Shown: piece after piece, positions 42,265 through 52,646 of the stretch | Numbering within the stretch: the stretch's first letter is position 1 | Layout: each line of letters begins with the position of its first letter | Assembly: GCF_030159255.1 (NCBI RefSeq) | Contig: NZ_BSCT01000012.1 | Span: forward strand, 1 to 64,000 | Source of the DNA: Bradyrhizobium sp. SSBR45G | Lineage (GTDB): Bacteria > Pseudomonadota > Alphaproteobacteria > Rhizobiales > Xanthobacteraceae | DNA: 64,000 nt | Direction of reading: 5' to 3' | Translations under genes and position numbers: made by a program | Notes under the pieces: model-generated | What the model was told of the DNA's origin: nothing | Database searches by the model: none | What the model saw: the letters and a program-made list of their open reading frames with translations, nothing else

Positions 42265-43137
42265 ATGGCCACCAGACAGACGCAAATCCTGGCTCGCGCG
42301 CTGCTGTCGCCGGCAGTCATCCTGTTGTTCATCTGGATGATCGTGCCGCTGGCGCTGACGGTGTACTTCTCCACGCTGCATTACAGCCTGCTCGATCCCG
42401 GCTCGGAGCGCTTCGTCGGCCTGGAGAATTTCGAATACTTCCTGACCGATCCAGCCTTCCTCGCGTCGCTGCAGAACACGCTCGTGCTGGTCGGCTCGGT
42501 GCTGCTGCTGACGATCGGCCTCGGCATTCCCTTGGCGATCCTGCTCGACCAGCCGGTGATCGGCCGCAACATCATCCGGCTGATGGTAATCGCGCCCTTT
42601 TTCGTGATGCCGACGGTCAGCGCGCTGGTGTGGAAGAACCTGCTGATGCATCCGGTGTCCGGCCTGTTCGCGTGGATCGCGACCTCGCTCGGGATGACGC
42701 CGATCGACTGGTTCACCAACGCGCCGCTGCTCGCCGTCATCTTCATCGTCGCCTGGCAATGGCTGCCGTTCGCGACCCTCATCCTGCTGACCGCGCTGCA
42801 GTCGCTCGACGAGGAGCAGAAGGAGGCGGCTGAGATGGACGGCGCCAGCGCGCTGTCGCGCTTCATCTACCTGACCGTGCCGCATCTGGCGCGCCCGATC
42901 ACGGTGGTGATCCTGATCGAGACCATCTTCCTGCTCACGGTGTTCGCCGAGATCTTCGTGACGACCGGCGGCGGGCCTGGGCTGCAGACCACCAACATCG
43001 CCTTCCTGGTCTACTCGCAGGCGCTGATCCAGTTCGATGTCGGCACGGCCTCGGCCGGCGGCCTCGTCGCGGTCGTGATCGCCAACATCGTCGCCTTCTT
43101 CCTGGTCCGCATCGTCGGCCGCAATCTGGAGGCGTGA
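42265..43137 (+). CDS. Polyol/sugar ABC transporter permease, MalF type
   Basis: A 290-residue inner-membrane permease with six hydrophobic segments. The E-A-A loop that docks to the ATPase is E-A-A-E-M-D-G-A-S-A-L-S-R-F-I-Y-L-T-V-P-H-L (about 188-209). The sequence order and the single-domain length match SmoF/MtlF-like subunits. ATG 42265 begins M-A-T-R-Q-T and fits the family. The longer frame upstream runs through the palindromes and is not coding. It ends four bases before the next permease gene. Confidence 0.93.
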   Translation: MATRQTQILARALLSPAVILLFIWMIVPLALTVYFSTLHYSLLDPGSERFVGLENFEYFLTDPAFLASLQNTLVLVGSVLLLTIGLGIPLAILLDQPVIGRNIIRLMVIAPFFVMPTVSALVWKNLLMHPVSGLFAWIATSLGMTPIDWFTNAPLLAVIFIVAWQWLPFATLILLTALQSLDEEQKEAAEMDGASALSRFIYLTVPHLARPITVVILIETIFLLTVFAEIFVTTGGGPGLQTTNIAFLVYSQALIQFDVGTASAGGLVAVVIANIVAFFLVRIVGRNLEA

Positions 43138-43140
43138 GCC

Positions 43141-43971
43141 ATGGCGCGCAAGGTCACCGGACGACATGTCGCGATCTCCACCGTAGCCGCGTGGCTCGCC
43201 GGGTTCGTGATCTTCTTCCCGATCCTGTGGATGGTGTTGGCGAGCTTCAAGACCGAGCTGGAGGCATTCGCGACGCCACCATCGTTCCTGTTCTTCCACT
43301 GGACCACCGAGAACTACGTCACCGTGCAGGAGCGCAGCGACTATCTGCATCACGCGCTGAACTCGCTGATCATCGCCGGCGGCTCGACGCTGATCGCGAT
43401 GCTGATCGCCATTCCCGCCGCATGGTCGATGGCGTTCTCGCCGACCAAGCGCACCAAGGACATCCTGCTCTGGATGCTCTCGACCAAGATGATGCCGCCG
43501 GTCGGCGTGCTCGTGCCGATCTACCTGATCTACAAGAACATGGGCTTGCTCGACACCCGCAGCGGGCTGGTCTTCATCCTGTGCCTCGGCAATCTGCCGA
43601 TCGTGATCTGGATGCTGTTCACCTACTTCAAGGAGATCCCGAAGGACATCCTCGAAGCGGCGCGGATGGACGGCGCCACGATCGGGCGCGAGCTGATCTA
43701 CGTGCTGACGCCGATGGCGATCCCTGGCCTCGCATCGACCATGTTGCTCAATTTGATCCTGGCCTGGAACGAGGCGTTCTGGACCTTGAACCTGTCGACC
43801 TTGAACGCCGCGCCGCTGACGACCTTCATCGCCTCCTATTCGAGCCCCGAGGGCCTGTTCTGGGCGCGACTGTCGGCGGCCTCGACGCTCGCCATCGCGC
43901 CGATCCTCATCATCGGCTGGTTCAGCCAGAAACAGCTCGTCCGCGGGCTGACCTTCGGCGCTGTGAAGTAA
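43141..43971 (+). CDS. Polyol/sugar ABC transporter permease, MalG type
   Basis: A 276-residue second permease with about six membrane segments. Its E-A-A motif is E-A-A-R-M-D-G-A-T-I-G-R-E-L-I-Y-V-L-T-P-M-A-I-P-G (about 178-202). It forms the heterodimeric channel with the preceding protein. The region P-I-L-W-M-V-L-A-S-F-K-T at the N-terminus is typical of MalG-like subunits. It starts right after the MalF-type gene and is followed 16 bases later by the ATPase gene. Confidence 0.93.
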   Translation: MARKVTGRHVAISTVAAWLAGFVIFFPILWMVLASFKTELEAFATPPSFLFFHWTTENYVTVQERSDYLHHALNSLIIAGGSTLIAMLIAIPAAWSMAFSPTKRTKDILLWMLSTKMMPPVGVLVPIYLIYKNMGLLDTRSGLVFILCLGNLPIVIWMLFTYFKEIPKDILEAARMDGATIGRELIYVLTPMAIPGLASTMLLNLILAWNEAFWTLNLSTLNAAPLTTFIASYSSPEGLFWARLSAASTLAIAPILIIGWFSQKQLVRGLTFGAVK

Positions 43972-43987
43972 CGGAAGGGCTTTCATC

Positions 43988-44995
<1,008 letters not shown>

Positions 44996-45042
44996 GAGGC
45001 GACGTCCCCTCCGGGCGTCAATGACAACAACGGACCACGACG

Positions 45043-45816
45043 ATGTATCTGGAGAAATTCAAGCTGACCGGCAAGACGGCTTTGGTCACTGGCGGCGGGC
45101 AGGGCATCGGCCTCGCCTGTGTCGAGGCGCTGGCCGAGGCGGGCGCGCACGTCGTGATCGCCGACCGCGATGCCAAGGCGGCGGCGGACGGGCAGGCGGC
45201 GATGAAGGCCAAGGGCCTGGACACCGAGACCGCGCTGATGGACGTCACCAACTCGGCTCAAGTCAACGAGGTGGCCGACGATCTGGTCGCGCGGTACGGC
45301 AGCGTCGACATCCTCGTCAACAATGCCGGCATCGCGCGCAGCGAGACGCCGGCCGAGACCGTCACCGACGAGCATTGGCTCAACGTGCTCGACGTCAATC
45401 TCAACGGCACGTTCTGGTGCTGCCGCGCCTTCGGCCGGCACATGCTCGCGGCCAACAGCGGCACGATCGTGAATATCGGCTCGATGTCGGGCTTCATCGT
45501 CAACAAGCCGCAGGAGCAGTGCTTCTACAACGCCTCCAAGGCCGCGGTGCACCATCTGACCAAGTCGCTGGCCGCCGAATGGGGCGCGCGCGGCATCCGG
45601 GTCAACGCGGTCGCGCCGACCTATATCGAGACGCCGCTGAACGCCTTCGTGAAGAGCAATCCGCGCATGTACGACGCCTGGATCGGTGGAACCCCGATGG
45701 CGCGGATGGGGCAGGTCGAGGAGATCGCCTCGGTGGTGCTGTTCCTGGCCTCGGAAGCCGCAAGTTTGATGACCGGCAGCGTCGTCGTTGTCGATGGCGG
45801 CTACACTTGCTGGTAA
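45043..45816 (+). CDS. SDR polyol dehydrogenase (sorbitol/arabinitol type)
   Basis: A 257-residue short-chain dehydrogenase. T16-G-G-G-Q-G-I-G23, an Asp after the second strand (I-A-D-R-D, favouring NAD), N-N-A-G, the catalytic Ser in I-G-S-M-S, and Y162-N-A-S-K166 are all present. It ends in a G-G-Y-T-C-W tail. Situated between the importer and two kinases, it most likely oxidises the imported polyol to a ketose. A conventional mtl operon would carry a long-chain MtlD instead, so this may work on sorbitol, arabinitol or a similar polyol. It starts 47 bases after the ATPase gene. Confidence 0.9.
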   Translation: MYLEKFKLTGKTALVTGGGQGIGLACVEALAEAGAHVVIADRDAKAAADGQAAMKAKGLDTETALMDVTNSAQVNEVADDLVARYGSVDILVNNAGIARSETPAETVTDEHWLNVLDVNLNGTFWCCRAFGRHMLAANSGTIVNIGSMSGFIVNKPQEQCFYNASKAAVHHLTKSLAAEWGARGIRVNAVAPTYIETPLNAFVKSNPRMYDAWIGGTPMARMGQVEEIASVVLFLASEAASLMTGSVVVVDGGYTCW

Positions 45817-45845
45817 GCTCGCGTCAAAATTGACGGGAGCGAAAC

Positions 45846-47492
45846 ATGGTCAAGGCCTTTGTTGGTGTCGATGTCGGCACGACCAGCACGCGCGCCGGGA
45901 TTTTCGACGAAACGGGGCGCCTGCTTGCCGCGGCGCGGCATCCGATCCAGACCTGGCATGAGGCCGGCGACGTCGTCGAGCAATCCTCCGACGACATCTG
46001 GCGCGCCTGCTGCGCCGCCGTCAAAGCCGCGGTCGCCGAAGCGGCGATCGCTCCGGACCTGATCAGGGGCATCGGCTTCGACGCGACCTGCTCGCTGGTC
46101 GCGCTCGATCCAACGGGCGCGCCGGTCACCGTCAGCAGCTCCGGCGCTGCAGCGCGCAACGTCATCGTCTGGATGGATCACCGCGCCCTGACCGAGGCGC
46201 GCGACATCAATTCCACAGAGGACGAGGTGCTGCGCTATGTCGGCGGCTCGATCTCGCCGGAGATGGAGATGCCGAAGCTGCTCTGGCTGAAGCGGCATCT
46301 GCGCAGGAGCTTCGACGCGGCCGGGCATTTCTTCGATCTCGCCGACTTCCTCACTTTCCGCGCGACGGGCTCGCTGGCGCGCTCGATGTGCACCGTCACC
46401 TGCAAGTGGAACTATCTCGCCCATGAGACGCGCTGGAGCGCAGCTTATTTCCGTCGCATCGGGCTCGACGATTTCGTCGCCGAGGACTATGCGCGGATCG
46501 GCACCGAGATCGTCGCGCCCGGCACGCCGCTCGGCCGCGGCCTGTCACACGACGCGGCGGCAGAGCTCGGGCTGATCGCCGGCACGCCGGTCGGCGCCGC
46601 GCTGATCGACGCGCATGCCGGCGGCATCGGCGCAATCGGGGGCCGTGCCGCCGATGGCGGCGATGTCGATGTCTGCGATCGCCTCGCCTACATCATGGGG
46701 ACCTCGGCCTGCATCATGGCGACGACGCGGGCGCCGTCCTTCGTGCCCGGCGTGTGGGGCCCTTATTATCAGGGCATGGTGCCGGGCTTCTGGCTCAACG
46801 AGGGCGGCCAGTCCGCCGCGGGCGCCGCGATTGATCACCTGCTGCGCTCGCATCCGGCGGCTGCAGAGGCGACGGCCGGGGCGCGCGCCGAGGGGCTCGA
46901 TCTGATCAGCTTCCTGGAGCAGCGGATCATGGCGCGCTCACCGAATGTCGGCGCGGCCGCGCAGCAGGCGCGCGACATCCATATCCTGCCCGAGTTTCTC
47001 GGCAACCGTTCGCCCTATGCCGACCCGGACTCGCGCGCCGTCATCGCCGGTCTCGATCTCGATGCCGATATCGCCGCGATGGAGCGGCTGTTCGTTGCGG
47101 GCTTGTGCGGGCTCGCCTACGGCCTGGCCGACGTGATCGACGCCTTCGCGGCCAACGGCGTGACCAGCCGGACCCTGGTCATGGCCGGCGGCGCCTCGCG
47201 CAGTCCGCTGGTGCGTCAGATCATGGCCGATACGACGGGATTGACGGTGGCGCTGCCGGGGACCCAGGAGCCTGTGCTGCTGGGCGCCGCCATGCTCGGC
47301 GCGGTCGCCAGCGGCGCCTTCCGCTCGATCGGCGACACGATGGCCTCGATGTCCACGCTCGGCCGCCTGAGCGATCCGACCGATCCTGACATCGCGGCCT
47401 TCCATCGCCGCAAGCGCCGCATCCACGGCCTGCTGCGGACGCTTGATCGCGACAGTCGTTCCGTGATGCATGGCGCCGATGGGGAGGCATGA
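45846..47492 (+). CDS. FGGY carbohydrate kinase, D-ribulokinase-like
   Basis: A 548-residue FGGY-family kinase. The opening V-G-V-D-V-G-T-T-S-T-R-A-G is the phosphate-binding turn. G-F-D-A-T-C-S-L-V-A-L, W-M-D-H-R-A and V-G-G-S-I-S-P-E-M-E-M-P-K-L-L-W-L-K are marks of the D-ribulokinase (RbtK/YDR109C-like) branch. The C-terminal M-A-G-G-A-S-R-S-P-L-V-R-Q is the ATP-binding motif. It would make D-ribulose 5-phosphate, or xylulose 5-phosphate, from the ketose. Its stop overlaps the next kinase gene by four bases. Confidence 0.93.
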   Translation: MVKAFVGVDVGTTSTRAGIFDETGRLLAAARHPIQTWHEAGDVVEQSSDDIWRACCAAVKAAVAEAAIAPDLIRGIGFDATCSLVALDPTGAPVTVSSSGAAARNVIVWMDHRALTEARDINSTEDEVLRYVGGSISPEMEMPKLLWLKRHLRRSFDAAGHFFDLADFLTFRATGSLARSMCTVTCKWNYLAHETRWSAAYFRRIGLDDFVAEDYARIGTEIVAPGTPLGRGLSHDAAAELGLIAGTPVGAALIDAHAGGIGAIGGRAADGGDVDVCDRLAYIMGTSACIMATTRAPSFVPGVWGPYYQGMVPGFWLNEGGQSAAGAAIDHLLRSHPAAAEATAGARAEGLDLISFLEQRIMARSPNVGAAAQQARDIHILPEFLGNRSPYADPDSRAVIAGLDLDADIAAMERLFVAGLCGLAYGLADVIDAFAANGVTSRTLVMAGGASRSPLVRQIMADTTGLTVALPGTQEPVLLGAAMLGAVASGAFRSIGDTMASMSTLGRLSDPTDPDIAAFHRRKRRIHGLLRTLDRDSRSVMHGADGEA

Positions 47493-48442
47493 CCATGATC
47501 CTGAGCTGCGGTGATGCGCTGATCGATTTCGTCCCGGCCAAATCGGCCGATGGACGCGATGTGCTCCGGCCGGTGGTCGGCGGCTCCTGCCTGAACGTGG
47601 CGGTCGGAATGGCGCGGCTGGGCGCGCCGACCGGCTTCGTCGGCGGCATCTCGACCGACCTGTTCGGCACCATGATCGCGGCCCATGCGCAAGGCTCCGA
47701 CGTCGATCTCGGCTATGCCACGCGTAGCCCGGACCAGACGACGCTGGCCTTCGTCCGCCATGTCGGCAACGAGGCGCAATACGCCTTCTACGACGCCGAG
47801 ACCGCCGCCCGGAAATGGACGTACCGGCCGGGCAGCATCCCCTTCGCCGAGATCGACGCCATCCATGTCGGCTCGACGACGCTGATCCATGACCAGGGCG
47901 CCCGCGAAACCCGCGCCTTGATCGCCGCGACCGGCGGCGCCGTGACGATCTCGTTCGATCCGAACTGCCGGCCGAACCTGGTGCAGGACAAGGCCGCCTA
48001 TCGCGCGCAGATGGATGATTTTGCCGCGAGCGCCGACCTGATCAAGATGTCGGATGTCGATTTCGACTATCTGCATGGTCATGACGACTACGCGCCGCGG
48101 GCCGCGGCCCTGCTGGCGCGCGGCACCGGCCTGGTCGTCGTCACCTGCGGCCCCAAGGGCGCGCTCGGCTGGCACGCGCTGGCCGGTCCGGTCGAGATCG
48201 CCGTCCCCACGATCGAGGTGGTCGATACGATCGGCGCCGGCGACACCTTCCAGGCCGGGATGCTGTTTGCGCTCCGCAAGCTCGGCCGGATCGGCCGGGA
48301 GTCGCTCAGAGGTCTGAGCCAGGCCGAACTGCGCAAGGCGCTGACCTTTGCCGGCGCGTGTGCGGCCGTCACCTGCACGCGGGAGGGCGCCGATCCGCCG
48401 CGCTGGGACGACATGGCTGCAACCTGGGATCGCCTGGGCTGA
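47489..48442 (+). CDS. PfkB-family kinase, fructokinase-like
   Basis: A 317-residue ribokinase/PfkB kinase. Its N-terminus is C-G-D-A-L-I-D-F-V-P; G-G-S-C-L-N-V-A-V-G-M-A-R-L-G is the substrate-contacting region; and V-D-T-I-G-A-G-D-T-F-Q-A-G contains the catalytic Asp and anion hole near residue 250. It is most like fructokinases, so in this cluster it would phosphorylate fructose from sorbitol or mannitol. The overlapping ATGA (47489-47492) fixes the start, with a second ATG two codons on as an alternative. A 145-base gap with a good ribosome-binding site separates it from glgC. Confidence 0.92.
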   Translation: MTMILSCGDALIDFVPAKSADGRDVLRPVVGGSCLNVAVGMARLGAPTGFVGGISTDLFGTMIAAHAQGSDVDLGYATRSPDQTTLAFVRHVGNEAQYAFYDAETAARKWTYRPGSIPFAEIDAIHVGSTTLIHDQGARETRALIAATGGAVTISFDPNCRPNLVQDKAAYRAQMDDFAASADLIKMSDVDFDYLHGHDDYAPRAAALLARGTGLVVVTCGPKGALGWHALAGPVEIAVPTIEVVDTIGAGDTFQAGMLFALRKLGRIGRESLRGLSQAELRKALTFAGACAAVTCTREGADPPRWDDMAATWDRLG

Positions 48443-48587
48443 AGCACCCCATTGCACTCCGCATTGGGAACTGGTTGGCTGTTTCTCCGTCATATGAGAG
48501 GACCGGCAGCCGGCGCGAGACCTCGCACCGGCTGGCACGGCCCCCGCCGAAAACATGACGCGACAACGAGTTGCAGGGAGGAGAAAC

Positions 48588-49853
48588 ATGGCAACAGCCG
48601 CCAGGACCGAACCGCTGTCCCGTCACGCGCTGGCCTTCGTGTTGGCCGGCGGCCGCGGCAGCCGGCTGCTGGAGCTGACCGACCGGCGCGCCAAGCCCGC
48701 CGTCTATTTCGGCGGCAAGTCGCGCATCATCGATTTCGCGCTGTCGAATGCGGTCAACTCCGGCATCCGGCGCATCGCGGTCGCCACGCAATACAAGGCG
48801 CACAGCCTGATCCGCCACCTGCAGATGGGCTGGAATTTCTTCCGCCCCGAGCGTAACGAGAGCTTCGACATTCTTCCCGCGAGCCAGCGCGTCTCCGAGA
48901 CGATGTGGTACGTCGGAACGGCCGATGCGGTGTATCAGAACATCGACATCATCGAGACCTACAACACGAAGTACATCGTCGTGCTGGCCGGCGACCACAT
49001 CTACAAGATGGACTACGAGCTGATGCTGCAGCAGCATGTCGACCAGCGCGCCGACGTCACCGTCGGCTGCCTGGAGATGCCGCGCGAGGAATCCTCGGGC
49101 TTCGGCGTCATGCACATCAATGAAGACGACACCATCCGCGACTTCATCGAGAAGCCGGCCGACCCGCCGCCGATGCCCGGCAAGCCCGACAAGTCGCTCG
49201 CCAGCATGGGCATCTACGTGTTCGACGCCAAGTTCCTGTTCGAGGAGCTGAAGCGCGACGCGGCGGACCCGAACTCCAATCATGATTTCGGCCGCGACAT
49301 CATTCCCCACATCGTCAGGAACGGCCGCGCCGTCGCGCATCAGTTCTCGCGCTCCTGCGTCCGCGGCGGGCCCGACAAGCAGAGCTATTGGCGCGATGTC
49401 GGAACGGTCGACGCCTATTGGGCCGCCAATCTCGACCTGACGGATGTGGTGCCCGAGCTCGATCTCTACGACCGCTCCTGGCCGATCTGGACCTATTCGG
49501 AGATCACGCCGCCGGCCAAGTTCGTGCATGACACCGATGGCCGCCGTGGCGAAGCCACCTGCTCGCTGGTCTCCGGCGGCTGCATCGTCTCCGGAGCCCA
49601 GGTGCAGCGCTCGCTGCTGTTCACCGGCGCGCATCTGCACTCCTATGCCAAGCTGCAGAACGCGGTGCTGCTGCCCTACGTCAACGTCGCCCGCCACGCG
49701 CGGCTGACCAACGTGGTGGTCGATCGCGGCGTGCAGATTCCGGAAGGGCTGGTGGTCGGCGAGGATCCGGAGTTCGATGCCAAGCGGTTCAGGACCACGG
49801 AGACCGGCGTGACCTTGATTACCCAGCCGATGATCGACGGGCTCAATTCATGA
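48588..49853 (+). CDS. glgC: Glucose-1-phosphate adenylyltransferase (ADP-glucose pyrophosphorylase)
   Basis: A 421-residue GlgC, which makes ADP-glucose for glycogen. Seen: L-A-G-G-R-G-S-R-L-L-E-L-T-D-R-R-A-K-P-A (substrate loop, Lys included), the D-H-I-Y-K-M-D-Y triad, F-I-E-K-P-A-D and G-I-Y-V-F-D-A, then a left-handed beta-helix C-terminus (G-A-H-L-H-S-Y-A-K-L). ATG 48588 has GGGAGGAGAAAC directly upstream. It overlaps glgA by four bases. In this family activity is set by fructose-type allosteric effectors, which links it well to the upstream fructokinase. Confidence 0.95.
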   Translation: MATAARTEPLSRHALAFVLAGGRGSRLLELTDRRAKPAVYFGGKSRIIDFALSNAVNSGIRRIAVATQYKAHSLIRHLQMGWNFFRPERNESFDILPASQRVSETMWYVGTADAVYQNIDIIETYNTKYIVVLAGDHIYKMDYELMLQQHVDQRADVTVGCLEMPREESSGFGVMHINEDDTIRDFIEKPADPPPMPGKPDKSLASMGIYVFDAKFLFEELKRDAADPNSNHDFGRDIIPHIVRNGRAVAHQFSRSCVRGGPDKQSYWRDVGTVDAYWAANLDLTDVVPELDLYDRSWPIWTYSEITPPAKFVHDTDGRRGEATCSLVSGGCIVSGAQVQRSLLFTGAHLHSYAKLQNAVLLPYVNVARHARLTNVVVDRGVQIPEGLVVGEDPEFDAKRFRTTETGVTLITQPMIDGLNS

Positions 49854-51313
49854 CGTTGCGCGTCCTCTCGGTCGCGTCCGAGGTCTATCCTCTCATCAAG
49901 ACCGGCGGTCTCGCCGATGTCGCCGGCGCGCTGCCATGGGCGCTGATGGCCGAGGATGTCGAGGTCCGGACGCTGATCCCCGGCTATCCCGCAGTGATGG
50001 CCGCGCTGGAGCAGCCCACCGAGATCAGCTCGCTGCCGAATTTCTTCGGCGGCAATGCAAGACTGCTCGGCGGCAGCCATGGCGCGCTGGACCTGTTCGT
50101 GCTCGATGCCCCGCATCTCTACGATCGCCCGGGCAATCCCTATCTCGGGCCGGACGGCAAGGACTGGCCTGACAACGCGTTCCGGTTCGCGGCGCTGGCC
50201 CGCGCGGCATCCTATATCGGGCTCGGCGCCGTGCCGGCCTTCGTGCCGGATGTCGTTCACGGCCACGACTGGCAGGCCGGGCTCGTGCCGGCCTATCTGC
50301 TCTACAGCCACCGGCCGCATCCCGGCACGGTCATGACCGTGCACAATCTCGCGTTCCAGGGCCGCTTTCCCCGCCACTTCCTGCCGCCGCTCGGCCTGCC
50401 GCCGGAATCCTTCTCGATCTATGGCCTCGAATATTACGGCGACATCAGCTTCCTGAAGGCGGGACTGCAATTCGCCGACAAGATCACGACGGTGTCGCCG
50501 ACCTATGCGCGGGAGATCCAGAGCGACGAGCACGGCATGGGCCTCGGCGGCCTGCTGCGCCAGCGCTCGTCGGACCTCGTCGGCATTCTCAACGGCATCG
50601 ACACGGCCGTATGGGATCCCGCCAGCGATCCGGACATCGCCTCGCATTTCGGCATCGAGAAGCTCGAGGCCCGCGCGCCCAACAAGGCCGCGCTGCAGAC
50701 CCGCATGGGCCTGCAGGTGTCGCCGGAGACCTTCCTGCTCGGCGTCGTCAGCCGGCTGACCTCGCAGAAGGGGCTCGACCTCCTGCTGTCCTGCCTGCCG
50801 ACGCTGACCGGCAGCGGGATTCAGCTGGCGCTGCTTGGCGACGGCGAGGCCGAGCTGCGCGAGGCGTTCCGGGCCGCGGCCGCCAACAGCCCTGCGCAGA
50901 TCGGCGTCGTCATCGGCTATGACGAAGGCCTCGCCCATCTGATTCAGGCCGGCTGCGACGCCCTGGTGGTGCCGTCGCGGTTCGAGCCGTGCGGGCTGAC
51001 GCAGCTCTGCGCGCTGCGCTACGGCGCGCTGCCGATCGTCACGTCGGTGGGCGGCCTCGCCGACACCGTGATCGACGAGACCGAGGCCGGCGTCGCCGCG
51101 ACTGGATTCAAGTGCAGCGCGGTCACGGCGGAAGCGCTCGACCAGACCCTGCGCCGCGCCGCCGCCGCCTTCTACGCCGCACGCAGCAACGCCTCGAACT
51201 GGACCCGGATGCAGCTCAACGCCATGCTGACCGACGTCTCCTGGCGCCATCGCGCCGGCCGCTATGCCGATTTGTACCGACAGATCGTCGCGCAGCGGAG
51301 GCCGGCGGGCTGA
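49850..51313 (+). CDS. glgA: Glycogen synthase (ADP-glucose, GT5)
   Basis: A 487-residue GT5 glycogen synthase. The N-terminal K17-T-G-G-L-A-D-V-A-G-A-L-P motif binds ADP-glucose. H-G-H-D-W-Q-A-G follows in the first Rossmann fold, then T-V-S-P-T-Y-A-R-E-I and the C-terminal F-E-P-C-G-L-T-Q-L-C-A-L-R-Y-G nucleotide site with Glu in the catalytic position. The start overlaps the glgC stop (49850-49853), so the two are translationally coupled. Branching enzyme and other glycogen genes are not in the window. Confidence 0.96.
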   Translation: MTLRVLSVASEVYPLIKTGGLADVAGALPWALMAEDVEVRTLIPGYPAVMAALEQPTEISSLPNFFGGNARLLGGSHGALDLFVLDAPHLYDRPGNPYLGPDGKDWPDNAFRFAALARAASYIGLGAVPAFVPDVVHGHDWQAGLVPAYLLYSHRPHPGTVMTVHNLAFQGRFPRHFLPPLGLPPESFSIYGLEYYGDISFLKAGLQFADKITTVSPTYAREIQSDEHGMGLGGLLRQRSSDLVGILNGIDTAVWDPASDPDIASHFGIEKLEARAPNKAALQTRMGLQVSPETFLLGVVSRLTSQKGLDLLLSCLPTLTGSGIQLALLGDGEAELREAFRAAAANSPAQIGVVIGYDEGLAHLIQAGCDALVVPSRFEPCGLTQLCALRYGALPIVTSVGGLADTVIDETEAGVAATGFKCSAVTAEALDQTLRRAAAAFYAARSNASNWTRMQLNAMLTDVSWRHRAGRYADLYRQIVAQRRPAG

Positions 51314-51443
51314 GCGCAACCAGTGCGGCTCGCGCTGTCCTAACCTCTCCCGCGAGCGGGGAGAGGGAGCGCACCGCCATCGTGGCCACATCACGGGTCA
51401 AATCGCCATTGTGGAAGCCCCGCGCAGCGTTGAGCTGATGCCG

Positions 51444-52646
51444 TCAGCGTCGGCCGCCGCCACCACCGCCGCCTCCACCGCCAAAGCCGCCTTGTCCGCC
51501 GAAGCCGCCGCCTCCCGCGGGAGGAGGACCGCCGGGTGATCCGCCAAACCCGGGCGGGTTTGGCGCGCCTCCGGGATTGGATCCGCCGGGCGGGGACATG
51601 CCGCCGTCCCGACCGGGTCCAGCCGGGCCTTGGCCGCCCGGCGCTCCCGGACCACGCGCTCCGCCCGGATTGTTCGGACCGCCCGGCCCCTGCATCGGCC
51701 CCTGGCTGCGCGGCGGGGCTTGCGGGCCGCTGACCGACTCGCCCGGGAAGCGGCTGACCGCCTGCACCGCCTCGACGCGCAGACCGCCCGCGCCGTCGGG
51801 CACGGCATCGACCACGACGCGCGTCTCGCCGGACGGCTGGAAGCGTGAATTGTCGCGCGCGACATAGCCCGAGCCGAACCGCAGCTCGTTGTCGACCCGC
51901 AGGACATAGCCTTCGACCAGAAGCCGGCTCGCGCGCGCGAATTCCTTGAGATCATCGGGCCTGATCCGCGCGACCTGCATCATGCCCTGCGCCACGCGGC
52001 CCTCGGCCTGCACGCGCCGGCCGACAAGCGCCTGGTCGACGCCGGCGAGGCGCAGTCCGCCGATGGAGAGGCCGCTGCGATCACGCACGACCAGGCCGCT
52101 GATCCGGCTCGCCGTGGCGGTCCGCGGATCTACGAGGCTCGCGACGATCACCCCGTCGCTGCGCCGCAGGCCGAACACCGCGACATCGGTGCCGACCTTC
52201 CGCCAGCTCTCCTGGCCCGGCGAGACCACGGTCTGTCCGAGCACGGTGAGCTCACCCGGCCTGACAGCCTCGATCGGCCCGGCGACCTCGCTGACGACGT
52301 CGATGCGGGCGGTGCTCAGGGTGCCGCCGGCATCGCGCCGGGCCAGCACGCGGGCAAGCTGGCCGATCTTGAGCGCTTTCACGGATGCCGCTTCGCCGTC
52401 GATCCACACCGGCACGTTGGGCGCATAGCTGACGCGCTCGCCATTGACGAAGATGCTGCCGAAGCGCTGGATCACGCCGACGATGCCGGTGCCGCCCATG
52501 CCCTGGTCCTGGCCGCCGCTGATGCCGGTGCCGCCGAGGCCCTGGTCGTTGCCCTTCCGCGTCTGTCCCCAGGCGAGCGCCGACGAGCCGGCGAGCCACA
52601 GGCCGGTGAGCAGCGCCCGGCGCGAGAGGAGCGGCGGTCGGGTCAC
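51444..52646 (-). CDS. DUF5666-type exported protein with Gly/Pro-rich tail
   Basis: A 400-residue exported protein. A twin-arginine-like signal (S-R-R-A-L-L-T-G, cleavage near residue 27) is followed by a Gly-rich hinge (G-L-G-G-T-G-I-S-G-G-Q-D-Q-G-M-G-G-T-G). Repeated small beta domains typical of DUF5666 come next (I-F-V-N-G-E-R-V, V-K-A-L-K-I-G-Q-L-A-R-V, G-P-I-E-A-V-R-P-G-E-L-T-V-L-G-Q). The last 100 residues are a low-complexity P-G-G and G-F-G-G-Q-G-G array ending in a Gly run. The tail resembles collagen-like or adhesive sequences. It overlaps the DUF6502 gene upstream by four bases. Confidence 0.85.
   Translation of the reverse strand: MTRPPLLSRRALLTGLWLAGSSALAWGQTRKGNDQGLGGTGISGGQDQGMGGTGIVGVIQRFGSIFVNGERVSYAPNVPVWIDGEAASVKALKIGQLARVLARRDAGGTLSTARIDVVSEVAGPIEAVRPGELTVLGQTVVSPGQESWRKVGTDVAVFGLRRSDGVIVASLVDPRTATASRISGLVVRDRSGLSIGGLRLAGVDQALVGRRVQAEGRVAQGMMQVARIRPDDLKEFARASRLLVEGYVLRVDNELRFGSGYVARDNSRFQPSGETRVVVDAVPDGAGGLRVEAVQAVSRFPGESVSGPQAPPRSQGPMQGPGGPNNPGGARGPGAPGGQGPAGPGRDGGMSPPGGSNPGGAPNPPGFGGSPGGPPPAGGGGFGGQGGFGGGGGGGGGGRR

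Noticed and set aside
49676..51394. A 572-codon minus-strand frame antisense to glgA
   Set aside because: glgA motifs are complete on the plus strand, and this is a shadow frame.
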